64,000 nt of DNA from Nocardia cyriacigeorgica (GCF_005863245.1 NZ_VBUT01000004.1:558001-622000), one strand, 5' to 3'; positions 8,386 to 17,718 are shown, numbered from the stretch's first letter. Numbers and translations: made by a program. The notes: generated by a model from the sequence alone, not told the origin.

Positions 8386-9933
8386 ATGATCATCGATCCG
8401 AGTGGGCGCGGGCCCACCATGCGGCAACTGCTCATCGCAGGTGTGTGCGGGCTCGTCGTCTTCGCAATCATTCTCGGCTTCCTGATGGCGCGCTATCAGG
8501 GCTACTTCGTGCCGAAGGTGAACGTCACCGCGAACCTCACCACCACCGGTGACGGCCTGCCGCAGGACGCCGACGTCAAGTTCCGCGGTGTGCTGGTCGG
8601 CGCGGTCGACAGCGTGTCGGTGGCCGCCAAAGGTGAACTCCAGCAGGTCCATATCGAGCTGAAGCCGGAGTACGTCGACGGCATCCCGGACAACGTCACC
8701 GCGCGCGTGGTGCCGAGCAACCTGTTCGCCGTCACCTCGGTCGAGCTGGTCTACAACGGGCAGTCCGACGGGCACCTGGAAGAGGGCTCGATCATCGAGG
8801 AGGACACCAGCAAGGGCACCGTCGCCTTGCAGGACACCCTCACCACGGTGCAGAACATCCTCGATCAGATCGACCCGATGCAGTTCGGCCGCGTGCTCGG
8901 CACCCTGTCCTACGCCCTCGACGGCAGCGGCCGGGTGCCCGGTTCCACCATCGAACGGCTGGACCGCTGGCTCACCACGGTCGACGAGTCGATCCCGGAC
9001 CTCGGTGTGCTGCTCGGTGATTTCTCCGCCTCGGCGCACGCGCTGAACGAATCCGCGCCGGAACTGATGGACGTGCTGGCCAGCTCGGTCACCACCGCCC
9101 GCACCATCGCCGACCGCCGCTCGGATCTGGCCGCCCTGATCAGCGGCGCCAGCGTCACCGCGGACAAGATCAACCACCTGTTCGCGGTCAACCCGAACTC
9201 CGGTAAAGAGGTCACCGCGGGCCTGAACGCCACCATCGGCGCGCTCGCCTCCGACCCCAGCGCGATCACCAACGCGATCGCCAACCTGAACACCTCCACC
9301 CGCAAGCTGAACACGGTCTTCCACTGGGGTCCGCAGCGGCAGATGGTGTGGAACGCGGGCATCACCTTCACCCCGTGGCAGCCCAACACCGTGAAGGACT
9401 GCCCGCGCTACGGTGATCTGGCCGGTCCGAGCTGTGCCACCGCGCCCGCGGTCGCCGATCCCGGTGTGCTGCCGGAATCCATGCGGCCGGGCCGGTTGAA
9501 GTCGGCCGATGGCCTTCCGGTGCTGCCGCCGCTGCCGGGCATGCCCGCCATCCCCGGCGTGACCACCCAGGTCACCGCGCCGTCGGCGCCCGCGCCCACC
9601 GCGGCCGTGCCGAACCCGTTCGCGGGCACCCCGCTCGAAGGCCTGTTCCCGAACCTGGTGCCCGGTGCTCCCGCTCCGGCCGCACCGCAGCCGGGGACCC
9701 CGGCGCCGGCCACCCAGCCCGGCACGGACAAGCCCGCACAGGGTGAGGCCGCGCCCGCGGCGAACACCGAGCGGCCCGGCGTGAAGCCGGCGGCCCGGCC
9801 CATCGCCTACACCGATGATCCGGCGCTGACCGCGCTGCTGGGCCGGCGGGCCTCCACCCTCGAGTACATGATGTTGAGCACGGCTCTGGAAGGCGGCACT
9901 GTGCAGGTCACCGCAGAGGGGGCCGGCCGATGA
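8386..9933 (+). CDS. mceA: Mce protein A, mce operon
   Basis: First of six MCE subunits, 515 residues. A single transmembrane helix (LLIAGVCGLVVFAIILGFLMA, about 13-33) is followed by the MCE/MlaD domain (VTANLTTTGDGLPQDADVKFRGVLVGAV, about 45-125), a long helical region predicted to build the lipid tunnel, and a Pro/Ala-rich tail from about 345 to 475. Such tails are common in MceA and MceF-type subunits. It ends in an ATGA overlap with mceB. The six MCE chains are thought to form a heterohexameric needle carrying lipids across the periplasm. Confidence 0.95.
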   Translation: MIIDPSGRGPTMRQLLIAGVCGLVVFAIILGFLMARYQGYFVPKVNVTANLTTTGDGLPQDADVKFRGVLVGAVDSVSVAAKGELQQVHIELKPEYVDGIPDNVTARVVPSNLFAVTSVELVYNGQSDGHLEEGSIIEEDTSKGTVALQDTLTTVQNILDQIDPMQFGRVLGTLSYALDGSGRVPGSTIERLDRWLTTVDESIPDLGVLLGDFSASAHALNESAPELMDVLASSVTTARTIADRRSDLAALISGASVTADKINHLFAVNPNSGKEVTAGLNATIGALASDPSAITNAIANLNTSTRKLNTVFHWGPQRQMVWNAGITFTPWQPNTVKDCPRYGDLAGPSCATAPAVADPGVLPESMRPGRLKSADGLPVLPPLPGMPAIPGVTTQVTAPSAPAPTAAVPNPFAGTPLEGLFPNLVPGAPAPAAPQPGTPAPATQPGTDKPAQGEAAPAANTERPGVKPAARPIAYTDDPALTALLGRRASTLEYMMLSTALEGGTVQVTAEGAGR

Positions 9934-10958
9934 GCATCCGCAAACCGCTGATCGGCTTCAGCCTCTTCGCCGTCGTATCGGTACTGGTCACCGTGGTCAT
10001 CTGGAACACGCTGGCCCGCACCGTCGACGGCGACACCAAGACCTACTCGGCCACGTTCACCGACGTGCTGGGTCTGCGCGAAGGTGACGACGTCCGCATG
10101 GCGGGCGTGCGCGTCGGCAAGGTCGAGAAGATCGAACTCGACGACAACAACGACGCCCACGTGTCGTTCATCGTCCAGGACGAACAGACCCTCTACGGCA
10201 ACACCAAGGCGCTGGTCCGCTACCAGAACCTGATCGGCCAGCGCTACATCGCGCTGGCGCCGGGCACCGGCGGGGACGCCACACCGCTGGAGGACAACGC
10301 GACCATCCCGCTCGAGCGCACCGAGCCGTCCTTCGACATCTCGGCGCTGCTCAACGGATTCCAGCCGCTGTTCCAGGCGCTCGAGCCCGAGCAGGTCAAC
10401 CGGCTGTCGGAGACGTTCGTGCTGGCCTTGCAGGGTGACCGGATCCAGCTGAGCCAGTTCATCACCCAGGCCGCGACGCTGGCCACCGATTTCGAGCGCC
10501 GGGACGCCATTCTCAGCGATGTGATCACCAACCTCAGCGGCATCATGTCGGGGTTGGCAAAACGAGGGGACGAATTGGAGACGCTGGTAACCCAGACCCG
10601 GGCGCTGATCGGCGGGCTCTATGAACAGGGCCAGTCGCTGCAGCAGTCCACCGTGCAGATCGCCGACGCCACCACCGCGCTGGTCGATATGGTCGGCAAT
10701 ATCCAGCCCAAGCTGGACGCCGCGCAGAACTCGACCCGCGACGCGCTGACGCTGCTGCTGGCCAACGGCGCCAAGCTCGACCAGGCCGCGATCGACCTGC
10801 CGTCGGTGCTCGCCGACGTGGGCCGGTTCACCTCCGAGGGCGCCTACGCCAACGCCTACATCTGCCGCCTCGACGTCTCGCTGTACGGAATCCTGTTCCC
10901 GCGCGGGCTGTTCTCGCAGATCGGTGGCAACGGACAGTCGGCGGTGTGCCGCCCATGA
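9930..10958 (+). CDS. mceB: Mce protein B, mce operon
   Basis: MCE subunit of 342 residues. It has an N-terminal transmembrane helix (LIGFSLFAVVSVLVTVVIWNTLA) and an MCE domain (YSATFTDVLGLREGDDVRMAGVRVGKVEKI), followed by a long helical segment and a short conserved C-terminal region with two cysteines (YICRLDVS, SAVCRP). Both ends overlap the neighbouring genes by ATGA, so translation of A, B and C is coupled. Confidence 0.95.
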   Translation: MSIRKPLIGFSLFAVVSVLVTVVIWNTLARTVDGDTKTYSATFTDVLGLREGDDVRMAGVRVGKVEKIELDDNNDAHVSFIVQDEQTLYGNTKALVRYQNLIGQRYIALAPGTGGDATPLEDNATIPLERTEPSFDISALLNGFQPLFQALEPEQVNRLSETFVLALQGDRIQLSQFITQAATLATDFERRDAILSDVITNLSGIMSGLAKRGDELETLVTQTRALIGGLYEQGQSLQQSTVQIADATTALVDMVGNIQPKLDAAQNSTRDALTLLLANGAKLDQAAIDLPSVLADVGRFTSEGAYANAYICRLDVSLYGILFPRGLFSQIGGNGQSAVCRP

Positions 10959-11947
10959 CCAAGATCAAAACCTGGTTCAACGCCAACCGCTACTTCGGTC
11001 TCGGCATCATCGGCGCCGCGCTGGTGGCGCTGCTGGTGATCGTGTCCTCCGGATTCCAGAGCCTCGGCGTCGGTGAGCAGAAGATCGAAGCCGAGTTCGT
11101 CCAGGCCGCGGGCATCAAGGTCGGTGACAAGGTCGACGTCGCCGGTGTTCCGGTCGGCCGGGTCGCCGGCGCCGAACTCGAGGGCGACCACGTCGTGATC
11201 ACCTTGCAGATCAACGACGACGTCGAGCTGGGCCCGGACGCGCATGCCTCGATCAAGATGGCGACGCTGCTGGGCGCCCGCTACATCGACCTCGAGCCCG
11301 GTGACGGCTCGGGCCTGCCGGACAAGCGGATCCCCAAGACCAACACCACCGTTCCCTACGACCTCGCCGATGTCGTGCAACGCGGCACCCCGAAGTTCGA
11401 GGAACTCGACACCGCCAAGCTGGCCGAATCGCTGAATCTGTTCAACCAGCAGCTCGGCGGTTCGCCGGAGCTGATCGCGCAGGCGCTCGACAGTGTCGGC
11501 GCGCTGGCCAAGACCATCGACTCGCGCAAGACCCAGGTCGACACCCTGCTCAAGGATCTGGACCGGGTCACCACCATCCTGGCCGACAACCGCAACAGCG
11601 TGCTGCTGGTCGTCACCCAGGGTGAGGCGATCGCCAGCCGGGTGATGGAGCGGCAGAACCTGCTGCGTCAGCTGCTCGACAATGTCGCCACGCTGACCGC
11701 GCAGTTGCAGCAGATCGGTGCCCAGAACAACAACCAGTTCTCCGGCACGCTCGATCAGCTCAACATCATGGCCTCGGGCCTGCAGAAGAACAAGGACAAC
11801 CTGGACCGGTTGCTGTCGATCATGCCGCCTGCGGTGCGTTACCTGGCCAATGCCTGGGGTAACGGCAACTACGCCGAGGTCGGCCTGCCGTGGCTGTTCC
11901 CGGACAACTGGTTGTGCTTCGCCCAAGTCGCCGAGGGGTGCGCGTGA
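10955..11947 (+). CDS. mceC: Mce protein C, mce operon
   Basis: MCE subunit of 330 residues. A transmembrane helix (GLGIIGAALVALLVIVSS) and MCE domain (IEAEFVQAAGIKVGDKVDVAGVPVGRVAGAE) lead into helical repeats and a C-terminal NWLCFAQVAEGC segment. The start is the ATG overlapping the mceB stop; a longer in-frame reading from 10946 is less likely. The last base of its TGA is the first base of the mceD ATG. Confidence 0.95.
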   Translation: MTKIKTWFNANRYFGLGIIGAALVALLVIVSSGFQSLGVGEQKIEAEFVQAAGIKVGDKVDVAGVPVGRVAGAELEGDHVVITLQINDDVELGPDAHASIKMATLLGARYIDLEPGDGSGLPDKRIPKTNTTVPYDLADVVQRGTPKFEELDTAKLAESLNLFNQQLGGSPELIAQALDSVGALAKTIDSRKTQVDTLLKDLDRVTTILADNRNSVLLVVTQGEAIASRVMERQNLLRQLLDNVATLTAQLQQIGAQNNNQFSGTLDQLNIMASGLQKNKDNLDRLLSIMPPAVRYLANAWGNGNYAEVGLPWLFPDNWLCFAQVAEGCA

Positions 11948-13026
11948 TGAGACTCAAAACGATCGCCCAATCGCTGTTCGTCGGCGCCAGCGCGCTTCTG
12001 GTCGGCAGCTGCTCGCTGCTGCCGGGTCCGTTGAACAACGACATCAAGATCACCGCGGACTTCGAGAACATCGCGGGCATGTACGAGGGCAACAGCATCC
12101 AGGTGCTCGGCATCGACGTCGGCAAGGTCGACAAGATCGTGCCGCGCGGCACCTTCGTCGAGGTGCACATGACCCTCGACGGCGATGTGAAGTTCCCCAA
12201 GGACGCCATGGCCGTGGTGATCTCGCCGTCGATCGTCACCGACCGGCATATCGAGATCACTCCCGCCTACACCGAGGGCGAGACGCTGTCCGACGGCGAC
12301 CACCTGCCGCTGGAACGCACCGATGTCCCGGTGGAACTGGACACGATGATCAAGACCATCGACCAGTTCGCCGCCGCGCTCAAGCCGGAGGAGGGCCAGG
12401 AAGGTCTCGGACCGCTGTCGGGCCGGGTGCTCTACCCGATGCTCGACGGCAACGGTGAGAAGATCCGCGACACCCTCAACGCGCTGTCGAGTGCGCTCAA
12501 GGTCGGCCTCGACAACAAGGACGCGATCTCGACCATCATCATCAAGCTCAACGAGCTCACCACGATGCTGGCCGAAAACGATCAGTCGGTGCGCGATTTC
12601 AGCAACCAGGCCACCCAGATGACCACCCTGCTCGCCGAGCAGGCGCCTGGTCTGCAGGCCACGCTGGATCAGCTCAACAGCTTCCTGACCAACACCAGCT
12701 CGATCTTCGCCGACCACCAGGCCCAGATCAGCGACACCCTGACCAGGATGACGGCGGTCACCGACCAGCTGCGCCAGAACGCGCGCGGGCTCACCGAGGT
12801 CATCGACGTCGCGCCGATGCTGCTGGAGAGCATCGACAAGTCGATGAACAAGGAGCTCGGCTACATCCGGCTGCACGCGCTGGTCGGCACCACCCTGTCC
12901 GGCGAGCAGATCAGCCTGTTCTGTGAACGCATCCAGATGCGCGCCGACGGCTGCCGCACCGGTCGCATGGAGGACTTCGGTCCCGACTTCGGACTCACCG
13001 CCGCACTGCTTGGACTGACGAAATGA
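11947..13026 (+). CDS. mceD: Mce protein D with lipobox-like N terminus
   Basis: MCE subunit of 359 residues. The N terminus MRLKTIAQSLFVGASALLVGSC looks like a lipoprotein signal (LVGSC, Cys near 22) rather than the simple transmembrane anchor of subunits A to C. The MCE domain follows (ITADFENIAGMYEGNSIQVLGIDVGKVDKI) and then long helices rich in Asn/Gln/Thr. The start is placed at the ATG sharing a base with the mceC stop; GTG 11944 is the alternative. Usually MceE is the lipoprotein of the set, so the D lipobox is worth noting. Confidence 0.93.
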   Translation: MRLKTIAQSLFVGASALLVGSCSLLPGPLNNDIKITADFENIAGMYEGNSIQVLGIDVGKVDKIVPRGTFVEVHMTLDGDVKFPKDAMAVVISPSIVTDRHIEITPAYTEGETLSDGDHLPLERTDVPVELDTMIKTIDQFAAALKPEEGQEGLGPLSGRVLYPMLDGNGEKIRDTLNALSSALKVGLDNKDAISTIIIKLNELTTMLAENDQSVRDFSNQATQMTTLLAEQAPGLQATLDQLNSFLTNTSSIFADHQAQISDTLTRMTAVTDQLRQNARGLTEVIDVAPMLLESIDKSMNKELGYIRLHALVGTTLSGEQISLFCERIQMRADGCRTGRMEDFGPDFGLTAALLGLTK

Positions 13027-14126
13027 TGAATCGAATCAGCAGACGAGCCCGCCGCAGCATGGTCGCGGTCGCGGCGGTCGGGGCGATGTCGGTGACCTCC
13101 GGCTGCGGCCTGACCGTGGAGAAGCTGCCGCTGCCCAAGCCGGGCGCCACCGGCGACACCTACTCGCTCACGGCGGTGTTCGACAACGCGCTGAACCTGC
13201 CCGATCAGGCGAAGGTGAAGGTCGGCGGTTCCGATGTCGGTGTGGTCACCGGGATCAGGACCTCGAACTTCCAGGCCATCGTCGATATGGATATCAGCAC
13301 CGATATCCAGCTGCCGGTCGGCAGCACCGCCGAACTGCGCCAGGCCACCCCGCTGGGTGATGTGTTCGTCGCGTTGTCCATGCCGCCGGCCGAACCCGGC
13401 ACGCAGATGATGCAGGACGGCGACGAGCTACCGCTGGATCAGACCTCGGCCGGTGCCACCGTCGAGGAACTGCTGCTGTCGGTGTCGATGATGTTCAACG
13501 GCGGCGGCATCGCCCACCTGGCCCGGCTCGGCGCCGAACTGGACTCCATCGTCGGCGGGCGCAGCGATCAGGTGGTGCATCTGGTCAACGAGATCACCGG
13601 CGTCGTCACCAGCATGAACGACAACTCCGCGCGCATCGACAGCGTGCTCGCCGAATTCGGCGCACTGGCCACCACCCTGGAGGCCCGGCGTTCGGACCTC
13701 GGCCAGGTCGCCGACACCCTGCCGAACATGATCGGCGCGGTCGCGGAGAACAACAAGGCCATCGGCGATCTGCTCACCAAGATCGGCACCGCCAGCGTCG
13801 CGCTCGGCGACTACGCCAACACCTCCGGCGGTGAGCTGGCCGGGCTGCTCGACAGCCTCGATCAGCTGATGGGGGCCTTGGCCGCCACCGGCGACAACTT
13901 CGGTGCGGTGCTCGACGCGCTCCGCGAGATCCGCCCAGGCGTGAACGCGACCTTCCGCGGTAACAGTCTCGCCGCGCAGGTCAACGTCACCAACCTCGAT
14001 ATCGCCTTGCTCACCGCCCCCGGCACCAGCAAGTTCTTCGATCTCAACGATCTGAACGACTTCGCGGGCAGCCTGATTCAAGTGCTCCAGGTCGTCTACG
14101 GCCGGGTGACGGGAGGACACCGGTGA
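13023..14126 (+). CDS. mceE: Mce protein E, lipoprotein subunit (LprK/LprN type)
   Basis: MCE subunit of 367 residues in the position of LprK/LprN. A Tat-like basic N-region (NRISRRARRS) precedes a hydrophobic stretch ending TSGC (Cys near 29). The motif CGLTVEKLPLPKPG right after the Cys is typical of MceE proteins. The MCE domain (YSLTAVFDNALNLPDQAKVKVGGSDVGVV) follows. Start and stop overlap the neighbours by 4 bases. It contributes to the hexamer and anchors it by lipid. Confidence 0.94.
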   Translation: MMNRISRRARRSMVAVAAVGAMSVTSGCGLTVEKLPLPKPGATGDTYSLTAVFDNALNLPDQAKVKVGGSDVGVVTGIRTSNFQAIVDMDISTDIQLPVGSTAELRQATPLGDVFVALSMPPAEPGTQMMQDGDELPLDQTSAGATVEELLLSVSMMFNGGGIAHLARLGAELDSIVGGRSDQVVHLVNEITGVVTSMNDNSARIDSVLAEFGALATTLEARRSDLGQVADTLPNMIGAVAENNKAIGDLLTKIGTASVALGDYANTSGGELAGLLDSLDQLMGALAATGDNFGAVLDALREIRPGVNATFRGNSLAAQVNVTNLDIALLTAPGTSKFFDLNDLNDFAGSLIQVLQVVYGRVTGGHR

Positions 14127-15283
14127 AAAGCCACAGGATCCTCTACTCCACCATCGGCCTGGTGCTGGTGCTGATCATCGGTGCGGCGTACCTGCTGGTC
14201 AACGTCATGCGGATCAATCCGCTGCGCGGCACCTACACCGTCACGGTCACTCTGGACCGCTCCGGCGGTCTGCAGCCGGGCAACGACGTCACGCTGCGCG
14301 GTTTCCGCGTCGGCAAGGTCGATTCGATCACGCTGATCAACGGCGGCTCGGCCATCGCGGCCACCGCCGAGATCGACGACCGCTACGACATCGCGGTGGA
14401 CACCGTGGTCGCGGTGCAGGCGCTGTCGGCGGCCGGTGAGCAGTACATCGACTTCCGTCCCGATACCGATCAGGGCCCGTTCCTGACCGACGGCTCGGTG
14501 ATCGAATACAACCCGGACACCGTGCGCACGCCCACCCCGGTGTGGGCGGTGCTCGACGACACCAGCGCGTTGATCGCCCAGATCGATCCGAAGCACTTCG
14601 ACGTCATCCTCAACGAGCTCGACATCGCGCTCAGCGGTGGCCCGGATCAGCTGCGTTCGCTCATCGACGGCGTCAGCATGGTGGCCGCGGGTCTGGACTC
14701 GCTGCTGCCGCAGACCTCGAATCTGATCGCCAACCTGCGCACCATCGCCGCGACGACGTCCAACGCCCAGCCCGACCTCGGGACGCTGACCCGCAACTCG
14801 GGGGTGCTGTTCGAGCAGTTCAACAACGCCAATGCCGAATTGCAGTCGGTGCTGTCGCAGGCCCCAGGCCAGTTCGCCAGCCTCGGCGCGGTGCTCGACA
14901 CCACCACCGATCCGATCACCGGCCTGGTCAACAACTTCGTCGCCATCACCAAGGCGGCGCAGCTGCGCACCCCGGCCATGCGGGCGCTGTTCCCCGCGCT
15001 CGAACTCGGTGGCGCGGCGCTCGGCGTGCCCGCCCACGACAACGAATTCCACACCATCCTCGACATCTGGTTGCGGCCCTACTGCCAGTACCAGTCCACT
15101 CCGGCCAGCCCGCAGGTCGTCTCCGACGGGACCATGCCGAAGTGGAACTACTGCGAGAACCCGCCGCCGGGACAGCAGATCCGAGGTGCGGTGAACGCGC
15201 CGCGGCCGAACATCCCGAACAACGGCTCGCATATGCCGCCCGGTGTGGATCCGAACGAACGGACCATGCCGCCGGTGCGGTAA
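14123..15283 (+). CDS. mceF: Mce protein F, mce operon
   Basis: Sixth MCE subunit, 386 residues. It has a transmembrane helix (ILYSTIGLVLVLIIGAAYLLVNVM) and an MCE domain (YTVTVTLDRSGGLQPGNDVTLRGFRVGKVDSI), then helices and a Pro/Asn-rich end. The start is a GTG overlapping the mceE stop, with GGGAGGACACC upstream. It closes the permease-MCE core; a hairpin separates it from the Mas genes. Confidence 0.94.
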   Translation: MKSHRILYSTIGLVLVLIIGAAYLLVNVMRINPLRGTYTVTVTLDRSGGLQPGNDVTLRGFRVGKVDSITLINGGSAIAATAEIDDRYDIAVDTVVAVQALSAAGEQYIDFRPDTDQGPFLTDGSVIEYNPDTVRTPTPVWAVLDDTSALIAQIDPKHFDVILNELDIALSGGPDQLRSLIDGVSMVAAGLDSLLPQTSNLIANLRTIAATTSNAQPDLGTLTRNSGVLFEQFNNANAELQSVLSQAPGQFASLGAVLDTTTDPITGLVNNFVAITKAAQLRTPAMRALFPALELGGAALGVPAHDNEFHTILDIWLRPYCQYQSTPASPQVVSDGTMPKWNYCENPPPGQQIRGAVNAPRPNIPNNGSHMPPGVDPNERTMPPVR

Positions 15284-15373
15284 CCCCGACCGGCTGAACG
15301 GCCGCGTGTGCGCCGGGGCATACTCGCAGATGAATGCCTGCGGCCCGGCGCGCGCGTGGCCGGACGAAATACA

Positions 15374-15395
15374 CGGCACACCCCGATGTGTGCCG
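15374..15395 (+). terminator. hairpin between mceF and mas1 (possible attenuator)
   Basis: Perfect 8-bp inverted repeat CGGCACAC, loop CCCGAT, GTGTGCCG, in the 132-base gap between mceF and mas1. It may reduce read-through into the Mas genes or protect the upstream mRNA; it lies close to the mas1 ribosome site. Confidence 0.5.
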
Positions 15396-15415
15396 GGAAG
15401 GTGTGAACAGTACTC

Positions 15416-16411
15416 ATGTCCACAGATGACGCCGCTTCCGACGCGGACGCCGGGCAGGATGGCGCGACGACGGGATCGGCGGGCGACGCCGACCCCGCCG
15501 AGGCGACCACACCGGCCCCGGACGGCGACGCCGAGTCCACGGACGCCACCGGAGGCGAGACCGGCAAGACCGGCGCCGGCAAGCCCGACGCGGACGATGT
15601 AAGCAAGGCGAGCACGGCGGACGCGGACAAGACCGTGAAGGCCGAGACCGCGGCCGCCGCATCGACCGACGCCGACGCCACCGTCAAGGTGGACAAGGCA
15701 GCCGGTGCCGCGGGTTCCGATGAAACCGGCAAGCCCGATGCCACCGACGATCCCGACAAGACTGTCAAGGTCGACACGGCCGCCGCCGACGCGGACAAGA
15801 CCGTCGAAGTCGACAAGGCCGACAAAGCCGACAAGGCGAAGACGACCAACGCCGACGACGACAAGACCGTCAAGGTGCGCACCTCCGCCGCCGCGAAGGC
15901 CGCGGGCGCCAAGCGCCGCAACCCGTTGTTCATCGCCGCCGGTGTGGCCGTCGTCCTCGCGATCGCCGCCGCGATCGCCGGCGTGGTGTTCTTCCTCCAG
16001 TCCGGCAATCGCCAGGACGAGCTGGACACCAGGGCCGCCGCCACCAAGGCCGCCTGCGATTTCGGCAACCAGTTCGCCACCTACAGCGGCGACAAGGTCG
16101 ACGACTACCTGGGCCGGCTCGAGGACACCGCGACCGGTGAGTGGAAGAAGATGGTCGCCCAGCTCGGACCCGACCTGAAGGCGCGGTTCGAGGGCAGGCA
16201 GGTCGACTCGCGGGCCGACGAGGTCATGTGCGGTTACGCCTCCGGCGACGACGAGAAGGCCACCTTGGTGCTGGTCATCGACCAGACCTTCTCCACCGCG
16301 GATGTGCCGAACTCCACCCCGGGCAAGGTCCGGGTGGCGGCCAATGTCGAGATGGAAAAGGTCGACGGGCGCTGGCTCGTGGCCGAGTTCGACTTCCCGG
16401 CAATGCAGTAG
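15416..16411 (+). CDS. Mce-associated membrane protein with acidic DKTVKV repeats
   Basis: Mas-type protein of 331 residues. Residues 1-165 are a low-complexity cytoplasmic arm rich in Asp, Ala, Thr and Lys that contains five variants of a D-x-T-V-K/E-V motif (Thr73, 89, 116, 129, 151). A basic stop (AKRRNP) precedes one transmembrane helix (LFIAAGVAVVLAIAAAIAGVVFFLQ, about 171-195), and the outer domain of about 135 residues has the Mas signature (ACDFGNQFATY, CGYASGDDEKATLVLVIDQTF). Mas proteins are thought to stabilise Mce complexes. The long repeat-bearing arm is not usual for the family. Confidence 0.88.
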   Translation: MSTDDAASDADAGQDGATTGSAGDADPAEATTPAPDGDAESTDATGGETGKTGAGKPDADDVSKASTADADKTVKAETAAAASTDADATVKVDKAAGAAGSDETGKPDATDDPDKTVKVDTAAADADKTVEVDKADKADKAKTTNADDDKTVKVRTSAAAKAAGAKRRNPLFIAAGVAVVLAIAAAIAGVVFFLQSGNRQDELDTRAAATKAACDFGNQFATYSGDKVDDYLGRLEDTATGEWKKMVAQLGPDLKARFEGRQVDSRADEVMCGYASGDDEKATLVLVIDQTFSTADVPNSTPGKVRVAANVEMEKVDGRWLVAEFDFPAMQ

Positions 16412-16420
16412 GGCAGCGGC

Positions 16421-17047
16421 GTGACGAAAGAGAGTGGGACCGGATCTATGGTCGAAAACGCCGACAACAACGGCGATGAGCGCGGTGTGCTGCCCGTCGT
16501 CCTCGCCTTCGTGGCGGGGGTGGTGCTGGTGGCGCTGGTCGTCACCGCCGTCGTGTTCTTCCGCCAGGCGCAGCAGCGCGGCGACGAACTCGCGGCGCAG
16601 GACGAGTCCAGCCAGGCCGCCTGCGATTTCGCTCGCGCGACCAACACCTACGACTACGCGGGCAATCTCGACAACTTCATCGCCGAGCTGAAGGGCCGGG
16701 CGACCGACAACGTGGTCTCGGATCTGGAGCAGAACTGGGAGGTGCTGCGTCAGCTGCTGGTCGAGTCCAAGGTCAAGGCCTGGGTCGACAAGGCCACCTG
16801 CGGTTTCCGTTCCGGTGACACCGAGAACACCCAGGTGCTGGTGAATATCAGCCTGATGAAGACCAATTCGGCCACCCCCGAGCCCAAGCGCCAGGACATC
16901 GCCGTGGTCGCGGGCATGGAGAAGTCCGGCGACAAGTGGCTGGTCAACAAGTGGGAGCTGGCCATGCTGCCCGGCATCGACCCGAATGCCGCCCAGCAGC
17001 CCCCGGCCCCGCCTGCCGATCAGCCCGCCCCCGAGCCGGGCAACTGA
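16421..17047 (+). CDS. Mce-associated membrane protein
   Basis: Second Mas-type protein, 208 residues, with a short cytoplasmic arm, one transmembrane helix (LPVVLAFVAGVVLVALVVTAVVFF, about 24-47), and an outer domain with the same pattern as Mas1 (ACDFARATNTYDY, CGFRSGDTENTQVLVNI). The C terminus is Pro-rich. The GTG at 16421 lies ten bases after mas1; an ATG at 16448 is an alternative start that would shorten the arm by nine residues. It is the last gene of the mce operon. Confidence 0.9.
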   Translation: MTKESGTGSMVENADNNGDERGVLPVVLAFVAGVVLVALVVTAVVFFRQAQQRGDELAAQDESSQAACDFARATNTYDYAGNLDNFIAELKGRATDNVVSDLEQNWEVLRQLLVESKVKAWVDKATCGFRSGDTENTQVLVNISLMKTNSATPEPKRQDIAVVAGMEKSGDKWLVNKWELAMLPGIDPNAAQQPPAPPADQPAPEPGN

Positions 17048-17064
17048 GCTACCGATAGCGACCC

Positions 17065-17093
17065 CCGGCGGTGGGTCGAGCCACCACCGCCGG
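17065..17093. terminator. terminator hairpin at the end of the mce operon
   Basis: Perfect 10-bp inverted repeat (CCGGCGGTGG, 9-base loop, CCACCGCCGG) between mas2 and the convergent rnhA. Confidence 0.8.
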
Positions 17094-17124
17094 AGGTCTA
17101 TTCAGGTGGTCGGTGCGACGCCGA

Positions 17125-17718
17125 TCAGAACAGCGTCAGCGCTCCTGCGGCCGGCTGCTTCGCGACTTTTCGCGTGGCAGCCGGCTTTTCTTCTGGTGCA
17201 GCCGGTTCCGCGCGGACGGCGGGTGCCGGGATGGTGGTCGTCAGCGCGGGGATCTCGACCGTCACCGGATCGGCGGCCGCGGCGGGATCGGCGGCGACCC
17301 GGCGGGCGGCCTGGCCGGCCAGCGTGTCGGCCTGCTCGTTGAAGTAGTTGCCGACATGTCCGCGCACCCAGCGGAAACGGACCGGGCCGGGGCGGGAGGC
17401 GATGGCGCGGTCGATCTGCTGGATGAGCTCGGCGTTCTTGACCGGGGCGCCCGCGGAGGTGCGCCAGCCGTTGCGCCGCCAGCCCGCGATCCACTCCGAG
17501 GCGCATTTGATGGCGTAGAGCGAATCGCTTTCGATCAGCAGCGGTTCATCACCGGGGTGGGCGAGGATGGCCTCGAGCAGCGCGCGTAGTTCCGCGATCT
17601 GGTTCGTGCCCGACGCGGCGCCCCCGCTATCGGAGGGGCCCTGATGGTTGACCCATGCCCAGCCGATGGCGCCGCCGGGATTGCGCAGGCAGGATCCGTC
17701 GGTGCTCACGATGATCAT
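17125..17718 (-). CDS. rnhA: ribonuclease HI with Pro/Ala-rich C-terminal tail
   Basis: Removes RNA from RNA:DNA hybrids. The RNase H fold covers residues 1-140 and shows all four acidic residues: Asp in IVSTDGS, Glu in IAELRALLEAI, Asp in IESDSLYAIK and Asp in the GHVGNYFNEQADTLA segment, which also holds the conserved His. About 55 C-terminal residues form a Pro/Ala/Val-rich tail ending in GALTLF, which may be disordered. I start at ATG 17718, preceded by GCGAGG; a TTG at 17748 is less likely. It follows the SRPBCC gene by 10 bases and is probably co-transcribed. Confidence 0.92.
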   Translation of the reverse strand: MIIVSTDGSCLRNPGGAIGWAWVNHQGPSDSGGAASGTNQIAELRALLEAILAHPGDEPLLIESDSLYAIKCASEWIAGWRRNGWRTSAGAPVKNAELIQQIDRAIASRPGPVRFRWVRGHVGNYFNEQADTLAGQAARRVAADPAAAADPVTVEIPALTTTIPAPAVRAEPAAPEEKPAATRKVAKQPAAGALTLF

